Positions 33,774-42,818 are shown, numbered from the stretch's first letter. The stretch: 64,000 bases of DNA from Curtobacterium sp. MCJR17_020 (GCF_003234365.2 NZ_CP126260.1:3596001-3660000), one strand, 5' to 3'. The notes: generated from the sequence alone by a model not told the origin. Numbers and translations: made by a program.

Positions 33774-34769
33774 TCAGTTGTTGGACTCGTCCTCGTCGTA
33801 CCCGCTGTAGAAGTGGGCGCCGTCGAATCCGGGGACGGTGTCCTTGAGGGACAGGCCGAGCTCGGTGAGCTTGTCCTTGACCTCGTCCACCGACTTCTGA
33901 CCGAAGTTGCGGATGTTCATGAGCTGCGTCTCCGACAGGGCGACGAGCTCGGACACCGTGTTGATGCCCTCGCGCTTCAGGCAGTTGTAGCTGCGGACCG
34001 ACAGGTCGAGGTCCTCGATCGGCGTCTGCAGCTCGTTCGACAGGACAGCGTCGACCGGCGCGGGGCCGATCTCGATGCCCTCTGCGGCCGTGTTGAGCTC
34101 GCGAGCGAGCCCGAACAGCTCGACCAGCGTGCGACCGGCCGACGCGATGGCGTCGCGCGGCGTGATCGCCGGCTTCGACTCGACGTCGACGACCAGGCGG
34201 TCGAAGTCCGTGCGCTCACCGGCACGCGTCGCCTCGACGCGGTAGGTGACCTTGAGGACCGGCGAGTAGATCGAGTCGATCGGGATCTGACCGGCCTCGG
34301 AGAACTCGGAACGGTTCTGCGTGGCCGAGACGTAGCCGCGGCCACGCTCGATCGTGAGCTCGAGCTCGAACCGCGCGGTGTCGTTCAGGGTCGCGATGAC
34401 GAGTTCCGGGTTGTGGATCTCGACGCCGGCCGGAGCGGAGATGTCCGCTGCGGTGACCTGACCGGCACCCTGCTTGCGCAGGTACGCGGTGATCGGCTCG
34501 TCGTGCTCGCTGGAGACGACGAGGCTCTTGATGTTGAGGATGATCTCGGTGACGTCTTCCTTCACACCGGGAACGGTGCTGAATTCGTGGAGGACACCGT
34601 CGATGCGGATGCTGGTGACAGCCGCGCCGGGGATCGAGGAGAGGAGCGTGCGGCGCAGCGAGTTGCCGAGGGTGTAACCGAAGCCCGGCTCGAGCGGCTC
34701 GATGACGAAGCGCGAGCGGTGCTCGGAGATCGACTCCTCGGTCAGGGTGGGGCGCTGTGCAATGAGCAC
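33774..34769 (-). CDS. rpoA: RNA polymerase alpha subunit
   Basis: A 331-residue subunit that nucleates RNA polymerase assembly. N-terminal domain: RFVIEPLEPGFGYTLGNSLRR. C-terminal DNA-binding domain: LSVRSYNCLKREGINTVSEL and NFGQKSVDEVKDKL. I chose GTG 34769 (VLIAQRPTLTEE), which has GAAAGGA upstream and matches family starts; the in-frame ATG at 34808 would add 13 odd residues. A 190-bp gap to rpsK (34770-34959) contains an imperfect hairpin at about 34899-34945 and no gene. Confidence 0.97.
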   Translation of the reverse strand: MLIAQRPTLTEESISEHRSRFVIEPLEPGFGYTLGNSLRRTLLSSIPGAAVTSIRIDGVLHEFSTVPGVKEDVTEIILNIKSLVVSSEHDEPITAYLRKQGAGQVTAADISAPAGVEIHNPELVIATLNDTARFELELTIERGRGYVSATQNRSEFSEAGQIPIDSIYSPVLKVTYRVEATRAGERTDFDRLVVDVESKPAITPRDAIASAGRTLVELFGLARELNTAAEGIEIGPAPVDAVLSNELQTPIEDLDLSVRSYNCLKREGINTVSELVALSETQLMNIRNFGQKSVDEVKDKLTELGLSLKDTVPGFDGAHFYSGYDEDESNN

Positions 34770-34959
34770 TGTGGGATTCCTTTCGGCGAAGTGTCCGCTA
34801 TATGACACTTGGCGGTACGACGGGGCCGCGTGGGCCCCGACGGGTCTGTTGAGTTGTGATCACGCGCACCGATGTGCGCGATCGAACGACCAGGAATGGC
34901 CGCGGGCCCTGCCCGACCCCGTCAGGGGACGAGCAGGGCGCGGCCGGTTGCTCCTCGCG

Positions 34960-35358
34960 TCAGACGCGACGACGCTTCGGCGGGCGGCAACCGTTGTGCG
35001 CCTGCGGAGTGACGTCGTTGATCGAGCCGACCTCGAGGCCAGCGGCCTGGAGCGAACGGATCGCGGTCTCGCGGCCCGAACCCGGACCCTTCACGAAGAC
35101 GTCGACCTTCTTGACGCCGTGCTCCTGCGCCTGACGCGCAGCGGACTCGGCAGCGAGCTGCGCCGCGAACGGCGTCGACTTGCGCGAACCCTTGAAGCCG
35201 ACGGCACCCGAGGACGCCCAGCTGAGGACGGCACCCGACGGGTCGGTGATGCTGACGATCGTGTTGTTGAACGTGCTCTTGATGTGGGCCTGGCCCACTG
35301 CGACGTTCTTCTTCTCCTTGCGGCGCGGCTTGCGCGCGGCAGTCTTGGGGGTAGCCAT
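34960..35358 (-). CDS. rpsK: Ribosomal protein uS11
   Basis: A 132-residue small-subunit platform protein, recognised by HIKSTFNNTIVSITDPSG, FKGSRKSTPFAAQ and the C-terminal PQAHNGCRPPKRRRV. Nine bp behind rpsM, ahead of rpoA in the alpha operon. Confidence 0.98.
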   Translation of the reverse strand: MATPKTAARKPRRKEKKNVAVGQAHIKSTFNNTIVSITDPSGAVLSWASSGAVGFKGSRKSTPFAAQLAAESAARQAQEHGVKKVDVFVKGPGSGRETAIRSLQAAGLEVGSINDVTPQAHNGCRPPKRRRV

Positions 35359-35367
35359 CGGGGTCTC

Positions 35368-35742
35368 CTATCGAGCCTTCTTCTTGCCTGCCACGGTGCG
35401 CTTCGGTCCCTTGCGGGTACGCGCGTTGGTCTTGGTGCGCTGACCGCGCACCGGGAGACCACGACGGTGGCGAAGACCCTCGTAGCTACCGATCTCGACC
35501 TTGCGACGGATGTCGGCTGCCACCTCGCGGCGGAGGTCACCCTCCACCTTGAAGTTGCCCTCGATGAAGTCACGGAGGGCGACGAGCTGGTCGTCGGTCA
35601 GGTCCTTGACGCGGATGTCACCGGAGATACCGGTCTCGGCGAGTGCCTGGACCGCGCGGGTACGGCCGACGCCGTAGATGTACGTGAGTGCGATCTCCAC
35701 GCGCTTCTCGCGCGGGATGTCGACGCCTGCTAGACGTGCCAT
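35368..35742 (-). CDS. rpsM: Ribosomal protein uS13
   Basis: A 124-residue small-subunit head protein that contacts tRNA and the B1 bridge. It opens MARLAGVDIPREKRVEIALT and has GLRHRRGLPVRGQRTKTNART before a basic tail. Alpha operon; the 186-bp gap upstream of it is structured (see 35778-35847). Confidence 0.98.
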   Translation of the reverse strand: MARLAGVDIPREKRVEIALTYIYGVGRTRAVQALAETGISGDIRVKDLTDDQLVALRDFIEGNFKVEGDLRREVAADIRRKVEIGSYEGLRHRRGLPVRGQRTKTNARTRKGPKRTVAGKKKAR

Positions 35743-35777
35743 GTGATGGCTGCTCCTGTTGTCGATGGAGGTGTGGA

Positions 35778-35847
35778 GCAGTACCGGTGCCCGGGCCTCC
35801 GACCCGAGGTGTCCCCCGGTCGTCGTGCGACCGGGTTCTGGTACTGC
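35778..35847 (-). other. Structured RNA segment between rpmJ and rpsM
   Basis: GCAGTACC (35778-35785) pairs with GGTACTGC (35840-35847) and encloses a second hairpin, CCCGGTCG/CGACCGGG (35815-35822 and 35828-35835). The nested stems sit in an otherwise gene-free gap just ahead of rpsM. They could be an attenuator or a ribosomal-protein autoregulatory site; rpsD (S4), the usual regulator, is not encoded here. Confidence 0.45.
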
Positions 35848-35928
35848 GTTGTCGATCTTCAGTTGTGGGTCGTGCTCGAGCAGCCTGCTGTCCGAGGGAC
35901 AGCGTCGGCGCCGGCCACGCGCCGGGGA

Positions 35929-36045
35929 CTAGCCCTGGCGCTGCTTGTGACGCGGGTTGCTCTTGCAGATCACCATGACGCGGCCCTTGCGGCGGATCAC
36001 TCGGCAGTGCTCGCACATGGGCTTGACGCTGGGGTTGACCTTCAT
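35929..36045 (-). CDS. rpmJ: Ribosomal protein bL36
   Basis: A 38-residue large-subunit protein: MKVNPSVKPMCEHCRVIRRK and so on to KQRQG. The zinc ligands are visible as CEHC (11-14) and later ICKSNPRH, so this is the zinc-binding paralog. It lies between infA and rpsM as in most bacteria. Confidence 0.96.
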   Translation of the reverse strand: MKVNPSVKPMCEHCRVIRRKGRVMVICKSNPRHKQRQG

Positions 36046-36115
36046 TGTTCTTTCCTCGTGCTCGCTGGCTTCGTGCGCGGCAGGATTGCCGAGCCGTTCC
36101 TTTCCAGCTCGCGGA

Positions 36116-36337
36116 TCACTTGTAGCGGTAGACGATCCGGCCGCGGGTCAGGTCGTACGGGCTCAGCTCCACGATCACGCGGTCCTCGGGGAGGATACGG
36201 ATGTAGTGCTGGCGCATCTTCCCGGAGATGTGCGCGAGGACCTTGTGTCCGTTCGTCAGCTCAACGCGGAACATCGCGTTGGGCAGAGCTTCGAGCACCG
36301 AGCCTTCGATCTCGATGACGCCGTCTTTCTTGGCCAT
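36116..36337 (-). CDS. infA: Translation initiation factor IF-1
   Basis: A 73-residue OB-fold protein that blocks the ribosomal A site during initiation. MAKKDGVIEIEGSVLEALPN and KMRQHYIRILPEDRV are unmistakable. First gene of the alpha operon; a good promoter lies about 100 bp upstream. Confidence 0.98.
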   Translation of the reverse strand: MAKKDGVIEIEGSVLEALPNAMFRVELTNGHKVLAHISGKMRQHYIRILPEDRVIVELSPYDLTRGRIVYRYK

Positions 36338-36433
36338 AGCCTCACTGTCGCTTGGTTGTGGAACAGGTGTGATCCCCGAACCGGTCTGCGGGTCGGTCGC
36401 CACACCCGAGAGGGCATGACACACCAAAGATCG

Positions 36434-36462
36434 ATCTTATGTGGTAAACCCGCAATTGCCAA
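36434..36462 (-). promoter_or_regulatory. Promoter of infA-rpmJ-rpsM-rpsK-rpoA-rplQ
   Basis: TTGGCA (36457-36462) and TAAGAT (36434-36439) are spaced by 17 bases on the minus strand, a near-consensus pair about 97 bp before infA. It explains how this block is expressed although the LCP gene separates it from map. Confidence 0.85.
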
Positions 36463-36631
36463 GTGCAGGCACGGCACGCCCCCTCACCTGGGGCTTCCGG
36501 TGGCGTGCCTGAGTGTTCCACAGTGGTTTGACGGCGCGCTCCGGGCCGGAGCTTGTGCCCGGACCGTAGCGTTGCTCCGCAGCCACGTCCGCCGCCCACG
36601 TACCCTGCGCGGACCACCGAACGGAGACCAC

Positions 36632-37918
36632 GTGCCCGACGCCACACGACGCCCCTTCGCCGCACACGGCAAGCAGGCCCGCCGTCGCGGCTGGACCACG
36701 CTCGTCACCGTCGTGGCCTCGGCGCTGGCCGTCGTGCTCGTGAGCGGGACGAGCGTCGCCGCCATCGCCGGCGCCCAACTGGCGACCGCACCGCAGACCG
36801 TGCAGCTCAGCACCGACGACCAGAGCACCGCGAAGACCGCCGACATTACGGCGATCAAGGGCGGGGCGAACATCCTGCTCATCGGCAGCGACACCCGCGT
36901 CGGACAGTTCGACTCCGACGAGGCCGTCGAGGGCGCCCGCAACGACGTCACGATGCTCATCCACATCTCCGAGGACCACCAGCAGCTCACCGCAGTCAGC
37001 TTCCCCCGTGACCTGATGGTGCCGATCCCGGCCTGCACCAACCCCGCGAGCGGGACGACCTACCCGGCCTCGACCTCCGCCATGTTCAACACGGCGCTCG
37101 GCAACGGCGGCGTCTCGTGCGTCGTCGACACCGTCGAGAACCTCACCGGCCTGAGCATCCCCTACGCCGGGCTCATCACCTTCGACGGCGTGATCGAGAT
37201 GTCGAACGCCCTGGGCGGTGTCGACGTCTGCGTCGCGGAGCCCATCGACGACACCTTCACCGGTCTGCACCTCACCGCTGGCTCGCACAACCTCGAGGGC
37301 TCCGACGCCCTCGCGTTCCTGCGCACCCGCCACGGCGTCGGCGACGGCAGCGACCTGGCCCGGATCAGCTCGCAGCAGGTGTTCCTGTCGGCGCTGCTCC
37401 GCAAGGTCACCTCCGACGGCACCCTGTCGAACCCCATCACGCTCTACAAGCTCGCCGGCGCGGCCCTGTCGAACATGACGCTGTCGGACGGCCTCGCCCA
37501 GACCCGCACCCTCGTCGGCCTCGCCTCGGCACTGCGCGGCATGAGCACCGCCAACATGCTCTTCGTGCAGTACCCCGTCGCCGACGACCCCGACGACAGC
37601 GCGCGGGTGATCGTCGACCAGGAGACCGCCCACACGCTCAACGTGGCGCTGCAGAACGACGTGAAGTCCTCGCTGAGCGACTCGAGCACCGGGCGCGCGT
37701 CCGAGGAGTCGCCGACCGCTGGGGGCACTGCGACGACCGCACCGTCGACCGGCACCACGCCGTCCGACACGTCGTCGTCGCCCGCGTCGAGCGGCGCATC
37801 GTCGGGGACGTCGTCCGCACCGAGCTCGTCCGCCACGAGCACGGCGACGTCGACCCCGCTGCCCTCGTCGATCACCGGGCAGAGCGCCTCCGAGCAGACC
37901 TGCTCCGTCGGCAACTGA
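36632..37918 (+). CDS. LytR-CpsA-Psr (LCP) family cell-wall glycopolymer ligase
   Basis: A 428-residue membrane-anchored enzyme. A basic N-terminus precedes one helix (TTLVTVVASALAVVLVSGTS). The LCP domain follows, with ANILLIGSDTR, RNDVTMLIHI, VSFPRDLMVPIP and ALAFLRTRHGVGDGSDLARI, which carry the Arg/Asp residues that bind the pyrophosphate lipid substrate. The last ~70 residues are Ser/Thr-rich. It attaches polymers such as teichoic or teichuronic acids to peptidoglycan. GTG 36632 has GGAG upstream. It is the only plus-strand gene inside the ribosomal block. Confidence 0.92.
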   Translation: MPDATRRPFAAHGKQARRRGWTTLVTVVASALAVVLVSGTSVAAIAGAQLATAPQTVQLSTDDQSTAKTADITAIKGGANILLIGSDTRVGQFDSDEAVEGARNDVTMLIHISEDHQQLTAVSFPRDLMVPIPACTNPASGTTYPASTSAMFNTALGNGGVSCVVDTVENLTGLSIPYAGLITFDGVIEMSNALGGVDVCVAEPIDDTFTGLHLTAGSHNLEGSDALAFLRTRHGVGDGSDLARISSQQVFLSALLRKVTSDGTLSNPITLYKLAGAALSNMTLSDGLAQTRTLVGLASALRGMSTANMLFVQYPVADDPDDSARVIVDQETAHTLNVALQNDVKSSLSDSSTGRASEESPTAGGTATTAPSTGTTPSDTSSSPASSGASSGTSSAPSSSATSTATSTPLPSSITGQSASEQTCSVGN

Positions 37919-38047
37919 CCGCCGGACAGGGCTGACGGCGCGGCGCCCTCCGGGCACTGGGCAGACGCGTCTGCGCGCGGCTGGCGACGAGGCGGGGACG
38001 ACCCGCGCCTCCTGGCCGTGGCGACCGAAGCGGACTGGAGGCCCGTC

Positions 38048-38881
38048 CTACGGGATCGGGACGGGCGTCACGCCCAGCGGGGCCAGGCCCGCAGCGCCGC
38101 CGTCGGCGGCCGTCAGCACCCACACGCCGTCGGCGTGCACCGCGACGCTGTGCTCCCAGTGCGCGGCGTCCCCACCGTCCATCGTGCGGACGGTCCAGTC
38201 GTCGTCGTCCGTCGAGCTGTCGATCGTGCCCGCGGTGACCATCGGCTCGATGGCGACCACCAGGCCGGGCTTCACCGCCGGACCGGCACCGCGGACGCGG
38301 TAGTTGAAGACCGGCGGGTCCTCGTGCATGGAGCGACCGATGCCGTGCCCCGTGTAGTCCTCGACGATGCCCCAGGCACCGGTCTCGTCGATGGCGTCCT
38401 CGACCGCGGAACCGACCTCGTGCAGGTTCTTCGCGTGGGCGAGCGCCGCGATGCCGTGCCAGAGCGAGCGTTCCGTGGTGTCGCAGAGCGTCTGGCGCGC
38501 TGCGGACACCTCGGCGTCGCCACCGGGGACGACGGTGGTGAACGCGCTGTCGCCGTTCCAGCCGTCGACCTCGGCACCGGCGTCCACCGACACGATGTCA
38601 CCGGGAGCGAGCACGCGGTCACCGGGGATGCCGTGCACGATCTCGTCGTTCACGGACACGCACAGCGTGTGCCGGTAGCCCGGCACGAGCTGGAAGTTCG
38701 GGATCCCGCCACCGTCGCGGATCGTCCGCTCGGCGATCGCGTCGAGCTCACCCGTCGTGATGCCCGGACGGATCGCCGCACGCACGGTGTCGAGCGCCTC
38801 GGCGGTCAGCAGCCCGGGGCGCACCATGGCGCGGAGCTCGTCCGGCGTCTTGTAGATCGAGGGCTTGCGGAAACGGACCAC
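38048..38881 (-). CDS. map: Methionine aminopeptidase, type I
   Basis: A 277-residue enzyme that removes the initiator methionine. The metal ligands can be followed: VSVDAGAEVDGWNGDSAF (Asp, Asp), GHGIGRSMHEDPPVFNY (His), VVAIEPMV (Glu) and HWEHSVAV (Glu). Start GTG 38881. It lies 6 bp behind adk in a secY-adk-map unit. A short hairpin (38041-38066) overlaps the stop codon and includes the GAGGCCCG repeat element. Confidence 0.95.
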   Translation of the reverse strand: MVRFRKPSIYKTPDELRAMVRPGLLTAEALDTVRAAIRPGITTGELDAIAERTIRDGGGIPNFQLVPGYRHTLCVSVNDEIVHGIPGDRVLAPGDIVSVDAGAEVDGWNGDSAFTTVVPGGDAEVSAARQTLCDTTERSLWHGIAALAHAKNLHEVGSAVEDAIDETGAWGIVEDYTGHGIGRSMHEDPPVFNYRVRGAGPAVKPGLVVAIEPMVTAGTIDSSTDDDDWTVRTMDGGDAAHWEHSVAVHADGVWVLTAADGGAAGLAPLGVTPVPIP

Positions 38882-38887
38882 GCCGGG

Positions 38888-39478
38888 TCAGACGCCCGCG
38901 GTGAGCCCGCGAGCCGACAGCGCGGCCTGGATGCGGTCGCCGACCTCGTCGATCGCGCCGAGGCCGTCGACGTCGAGCACGAGACCACGGTCGCCGTAGG
39001 CGCCGACGATCGGCGCGGTCTGCTCGGTGTAGACCTGCTGGCGACGACGGATCGTCTCCTCGTTGTCGTCACTGCGGCCCTGCTGCTCGGCACGCTTCAG
39101 CAACCGGCCGACGAGCTCGTCCTGGTCGGCGACGAGCTGCACGACCGCGTCGATCCCGGTGCCCTGCTCGGCGAGCAGCGCGTCGAGGTACTCGACCTGC
39201 CCGACCGTGCGGGGGTACCCGTCGAGCAGGAACCCCTCGGCTGCGTCCGCCTCGTTCAGGCGCGACTTCACGAGCTCGTTCGTCAGGGAGTCCGGCACGT
39301 AGTCGCCGGCGTCCATGATCGCCTTGGCCTGCACACCGAGCGGCGTGCCCTCCGCGACGTTCTTGCGGAAGATGTCGCCCGTCGAGACGGCCGGGATCCC
39401 GAAGGAGTCGGCGATCCGGCCGGCCTGCGTGCCCTTCCCCGCTCCGGGGGGTCCGACGATGATGAGACGTGCGCTCAA
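38888..39478 (-). CDS. adk: Adenylate kinase
   Basis: A 196-residue nucleotide kinase (ATP + AMP to 2 ADP). P-loop GPPGAGKGT (9-17), GDIFRKNVAEGT and LDGYPRTVGQVEYL are diagnostic. The LID region is short and lacks zinc cysteines, as in actinobacterial short-form enzymes. The start is TTG 39478, overlapping the secY stop codon in a TTGA arrangement; no ATG or GTG lies nearby, and MSARLIIVGPPG is the expected N-terminus. Confidence 0.95.
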   Translation of the reverse strand: MSARLIIVGPPGAGKGTQAGRIADSFGIPAVSTGDIFRKNVAEGTPLGVQAKAIMDAGDYVPDSLTNELVKSRLNEADAAEGFLLDGYPRTVGQVEYLDALLAEQGTGIDAVVQLVADQDELVGRLLKRAEQQGRSDDNEETIRRRQQVYTEQTAPIVGAYGDRGLVLDVDGLGAIDEVGDRIQAALSARGLTAGV

Positions 39479-40797
39479 CGGAGAAGCCCTTCGTAGTGAC
39501 GCTGCTGCAGCTGCGAGTCGATCTGCTTCACGGTCTCGAGACCGACACCCACGATGATCAGGATGCTCGCGCCACCGAACGGGAAGTTCTGGTTCGCGCC
39601 GAACAGCGCCAGTGCTGCCAGCGGGATGAGCGCGATGAAACCGAGGTAGAGCGAGCCGGGCAGCGTCACCCGGGTGAGGACGTAGTCGAGGTACTCGGCG
39701 GTCGGACGACCGGCACGGATGCCGGGGATGAACCCGCCGTACTTCTTCATGTTGTCGGCGACCTCTTCGGGGTTGAAGGTGATCGCCACGTAGAAGTACG
39801 TGAACCCGACGATGAGCAGGAAGTACAGCACCATGTAGAACAGGTTGTCGCCGGAGACGAGGTTGTTCTCGATCCAGGTGACCCACGCCGCGGGCTCGGA
39901 GCCGTCCGAGGGCTTGTTGAACTGCGCGACCAGGGCCGGCAGGTACAGCAACGACGACGCGAAGATGACGGGCACGACGCCGGCCATGTTCACCTTGATC
40001 GGGATGTACGTGTTGTTGCCGCCGTACGTGCGTCGGCCGACCATGCGCTTGGCGTACTGGACCGGGATCCGCCGCTGCGACTGCTCGACGAACACGACGG
40101 CCATCATGATGACCAGTCCGACCAGGATGACGAACAGGAAGAGCTCGAATGACTGCGACTGCTCGATGGCCCAGAGCGCCGACGGGAACTGCGCCGCGAT
40201 CGACGTGAAGATGAGGAGGGACATGCCGTTGCCGATGCCGCGCTCGGTGACGAGCTCGCCCATCCACATGATGAGGCCGGTACCGGCGGTCAGCGTGACG
40301 ACCATGAGCATGATCGCGTACCAGCTGTCGTTCGAGATGATCGACGAGCAGGAGGACGACGCGTTCGTGCCGAAGAGGGCACCCGAGCGGGCGACCGTGA
40401 TCAGGGTGGTGGACTGCAGCACGCCCAGCGCGATCGTGAGGTAGCGCGTGTACTGCGTCAGCTTCGCCTGACCGGACTGGCCCTCCTTGTAGAGGGAGTC
40501 GAAGTGCGGGATGACCACGCGCAGGAGCTGCACGATGATCGACGACGTGATGTACGGCATGATGCCGAGCGCGAAGACCGAGAGCTTCAGCAGCGCGCCG
40601 CCGGAGAACAGGTTGATCAGGTCGTAGAGACCGCCGGACGACGAGGCGCTGGCGAGACAGCTCTGCACGGCCGCGTAGTCGACGAACGGTGCCGGGATGT
40701 ACGACCCGAGCCGGAACAGCGCGATGATCGCGAGGGTGAAGCCGATCTTCTTGCGAAGATCAGGGGTGCGCATGATGCGCGCGACCGCTCTGAACAC
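39475..40797 (-). CDS. secY: Protein translocase subunit SecY
   Basis: A 440-residue membrane protein with ten helices that forms the Sec channel. It opens VFRAVARIMRTPDLRKKIGFT and includes GIMPYITSSIIVQLL, GNGMSLLIFTSI and GGNNTYIPIKVNMAGVVPVIFA, all SecY hallmarks. Start GTG 40797. It heads secY-adk-map, separated from rplO by 147 bp holding a hairpin and a perfect -35-like TTGACA (40889-40894) without a clear -10. Confidence 0.97.
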   Translation of the reverse strand: MFRAVARIMRTPDLRKKIGFTLAIIALFRLGSYIPAPFVDYAAVQSCLASASSSGGLYDLINLFSGGALLKLSVFALGIMPYITSSIIVQLLRVVIPHFDSLYKEGQSGQAKLTQYTRYLTIALGVLQSTTLITVARSGALFGTNASSSCSSIISNDSWYAIMLMVVTLTAGTGLIMWMGELVTERGIGNGMSLLIFTSIAAQFPSALWAIEQSQSFELFLFVILVGLVIMMAVVFVEQSQRRIPVQYAKRMVGRRTYGGNNTYIPIKVNMAGVVPVIFASSLLYLPALVAQFNKPSDGSEPAAWVTWIENNLVSGDNLFYMVLYFLLIVGFTYFYVAITFNPEEVADNMKKYGGFIPGIRAGRPTAEYLDYVLTRVTLPGSLYLGFIALIPLAALALFGANQNFPFGGASILIIVGVGLETVKQIDSQLQQRHYEGLLR

Positions 40798-40905
40798 GAG
40801 GACTCCGAACTTCTGGGACCGGGGCCGTCGATCGCGGCCGTTCCGGTGTCGGTCGGCAGGGCCGACCAGGCTGGCGGATGCCGGCCACTGTCAAGGAAAC
40901 CGTAA

Positions 40906-40937
40906 CGGCGGCCCGTGCGCAAACGCACGGGCCGCCG
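40906..40937 (-). terminator. Hairpin between rplO and secY
   Basis: Arms 40906-40919 and 40924-40937 form a perfect 14-bp stem around CAAA, 7 bp after the rplO stop. It suggests that the S10-spc transcript ends or is attenuated here and secY-adk-map has its own promoter. Confidence 0.8.
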
Positions 40938-40944
40938 ACGGGGG

Positions 40945-41409
40945 TTACTGGGAGACGGTGCCGCCAGCAGCCACGATCTTCTCGGCGGCGGACGCCGAGA
41001 CCTTGTCGACCGTGACCGTGATCTTCACGGTGATGTCACCCTGACCGAGAACCTTGACCTTCTCGTTCTTGCGGACGGCGCCCTTGGCGACCAGGCCCGC
41101 AACGGTGACGTCGCCACCATCGGGGTAGAGCTCCGAGATCTTGTCCAGGTTCACGACCTGGTACTCGACCCGGAACGGGTTCTTGAACCCGCGGAGCTTC
41201 GGGGTGCGCATGTGCAGCGGCATCTGCCCACCCTCGAAGCCGACCCGGACCTGGTAACGGGCCTTCGTGCCCTTGGTACCACGCCCAGCGGTCTTGCCCT
41301 TCGAGCCCTCACCGCGACCCACACGGGTGCGGTCCTTCTTGGCGCCCTCTGCGGGGCGGAGGTGGTGCAGCTTCAGCACCTGCACGCGCTCGTTCTTCTC
41401 GTCGCTCAT
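40945..41409 (-). CDS. rplO: Ribosomal protein uL15
   Basis: A 154-residue large-subunit protein. HHLRPAEGAKKDRTRVGRGE and GGQMPLHMRTPKLRGFKNP are the family motifs. Its ATG overlaps the rpmD stop by 4 bp. Last gene of the spc section before the terminator. Confidence 0.97.
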   Translation of the reverse strand: MSDEKNERVQVLKLHHLRPAEGAKKDRTRVGRGEGSKGKTAGRGTKGTKARYQVRVGFEGGQMPLHMRTPKLRGFKNPFRVEYQVVNLDKISELYPDGGDVTVAGLVAKGAVRKNEKVKVLGQGDITVKITVTVDKVSASAAEKIVAAGGTVSQ

Positions 41410-41591
41410 GCGTCGACCTCCTCGACCTTCACGAGGTGCGCCACCGTTGCGATGTACCCGCGGTTCTGGGCGTTGTCCTCACGCTCGACCGTACGGCCGA
41501 TGCGCTTGAGACCCAGGCTGCGGAGCGTGTCGCGCTGGTACTGCTTCTCGCTGATAACGGACTTGATCTGCGTGATCTTCAGCGTCGCCAT
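41406..41591 (-). CDS. rpmD: Ribosomal protein uL30
   Basis: A 61-residue protein opening MATLKITQIKSVISEKQYQR and containing LGLKRIGRTVEREDN, typical of L30. ATG 41591 shares a base with the rpsE stop codon (TGATG), so translation is coupled. Confidence 0.96.
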   Translation of the reverse strand: MATLKITQIKSVISEKQYQRDTLRSLGLKRIGRTVEREDNAQNRGYIATVAHLVKVEEVDA

Positions 41592-42445
41592 CACGCACCT
41601 GCCTTCTCGGTCGCGGCACGCAGGGCTGCGGCCTCGGCCTGGAGCAGACGAGCCGGGACGACCCGCTCGACGTCGAGGCCACGACGGCTCGCGACGGCGC
41701 GGGGCTCCTCGAGCTGCTTCAGAGCCTCGACGGTCGCGTGCACGATGTTGATGGTGTTCGACGAACCGAGCGACTTGCTCAGGACGTCGTGGATGCCGGC
41801 GCACTCGAGCACGGCGCGGACGGGACCACCGGCGATGACACCGGTACCCGGGCCGGCCGGACGCAGGAGGACGACGCCAGCAGCGGCCTCACCCTGCACG
41901 GGGTGCGGGATGGTGTTGCCGACGCGGGGGACGCGGAAGAAGTTCTTCTTCGCCTCTTCGACACCCTTGGAGATCGCCGTGGGGACCTCCTTGGCCTTGC
42001 CGTAGCCGACGCCCACGAGGCCGTTGCCGTCACCCACGACGACGAGCGCCGTGAAGCTGAAGCGACGACCACCCTTGACGACCTTCGACACGCGGTTGAT
42101 GGTCACCACGCGCTCGAGGAACTGGCTGTCGCCACCGCGGTTGTTGCGGTCGCGGCCCTGCTGACGGTCACGACCGCCACCACGACGGCCACGGTTGTCG
42201 GCCGAGTCGCGGTTGTTCGATGCGGAACCGGCAGCGGTCTCGACGGGACGCTCGGCGACGGCAGGTGCCTCCGCCTCCTTGCCCTTCGCGGCGGTGTCGG
42301 TTCCCTCGGCGGCTGCCTCGGTGCCCTCAGCGGTCGCCTCGGTGGCCTCGGGGGCCTCCGTGCTCGCCTCGGTGGTCTCGACGGCGTCCGTGGCCTCGAC
42401 GGCCTCGGTCTTGGCGTCTTCGTTGGTGTTCGCGTTGTCGCTCAC
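41591..42445 (-). CDS. rpsE: Ribosomal protein uS5 with long acidic N-terminal extension
   Basis: A 284-residue protein, far longer than E. coli S5 (166). Residues 1-~65 are Glu/Ala/Thr-rich, followed by an Arg/Gly/Asp segment (RGRRGGGRDRQQGRDRNNRG). The S5 core starts near FLERVVTINRVSKVVKGG and includes GNGLVGVGYGKAKEVP and PAGPGTGVIAGGPVR. It acts in decoding fidelity. GTG 42445 overlaps the rplR stop by 4 bp. Confidence 0.95.
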   Translation of the reverse strand: MSDNANTNEDAKTEAVEATDAVETTEASTEAPEATEATAEGTEAAAEGTDTAAKGKEAEAPAVAERPVETAAGSASNNRDSADNRGRRGGGRDRQQGRDRNNRGGDSQFLERVVTINRVSKVVKGGRRFSFTALVVVGDGNGLVGVGYGKAKEVPTAISKGVEEAKKNFFRVPRVGNTIPHPVQGEAAAGVVLLRPAGPGTGVIAGGPVRAVLECAGIHDVLSKSLGSSNTINIVHATVEALKQLEEPRAVASRRGLDVERVVPARLLQAEAAALRAATEKAGA

Positions 42446-42816
42446 AGGTTCAGCCCTCCTTCACGGGCACCATCGGCGATCGCGGCGACGCGACCGGCGT
42501 ACTTGCTGCCACCGCGGTCGAAGACCACGGCCTCGACGCCAGCCGACTTCGCGCGCTCGGCGAGGAGCTCACCGACGCGACGGGCCTTGGCGGTCTTGTC
42601 GCCGTCGAACGAGCGGAGGTCTGCCTCCATCGTCGAGGCGCTTGCGAGGGTGTGACCCTTCGCGTCGTCGATGACCTGCACGAACACGTGACGCGACGAG
42701 CGGGTGACGGCGAGACGGGGACGAGCCTCGGTGCCGGTGATCTTCTTGCGGAGACGGTTGTGACGACGCGCCTTGGCGGCCGCCTTGCTCTTGCCTCGTG
42801 TCTTGAGGAGTCCCAT
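42442..42816 (-). CDS. rplR: Ribosomal protein uL18
   Basis: A 124-residue 5S-rRNA binding protein: RRHNRLRKKITGTEARPRLA, FVQVIDD and the C-terminal FDRGGSKYAGRVAAIADGAREGGLNL region are typical. ATG 42816 gives MGLLKTRGKSK; an in-frame GTG two codons earlier overlaps the rplF stop and is an alternative. Confidence 0.95.
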   Translation of the reverse strand: MGLLKTRGKSKAAAKARRHNRLRKKITGTEARPRLAVTRSSRHVFVQVIDDAKGHTLASASTMEADLRSFDGDKTAKARRVGELLAERAKSAGVEAVVFDRGGSKYAGRVAAIADGAREGGLNL

Positions 42817-42818
42817 GA

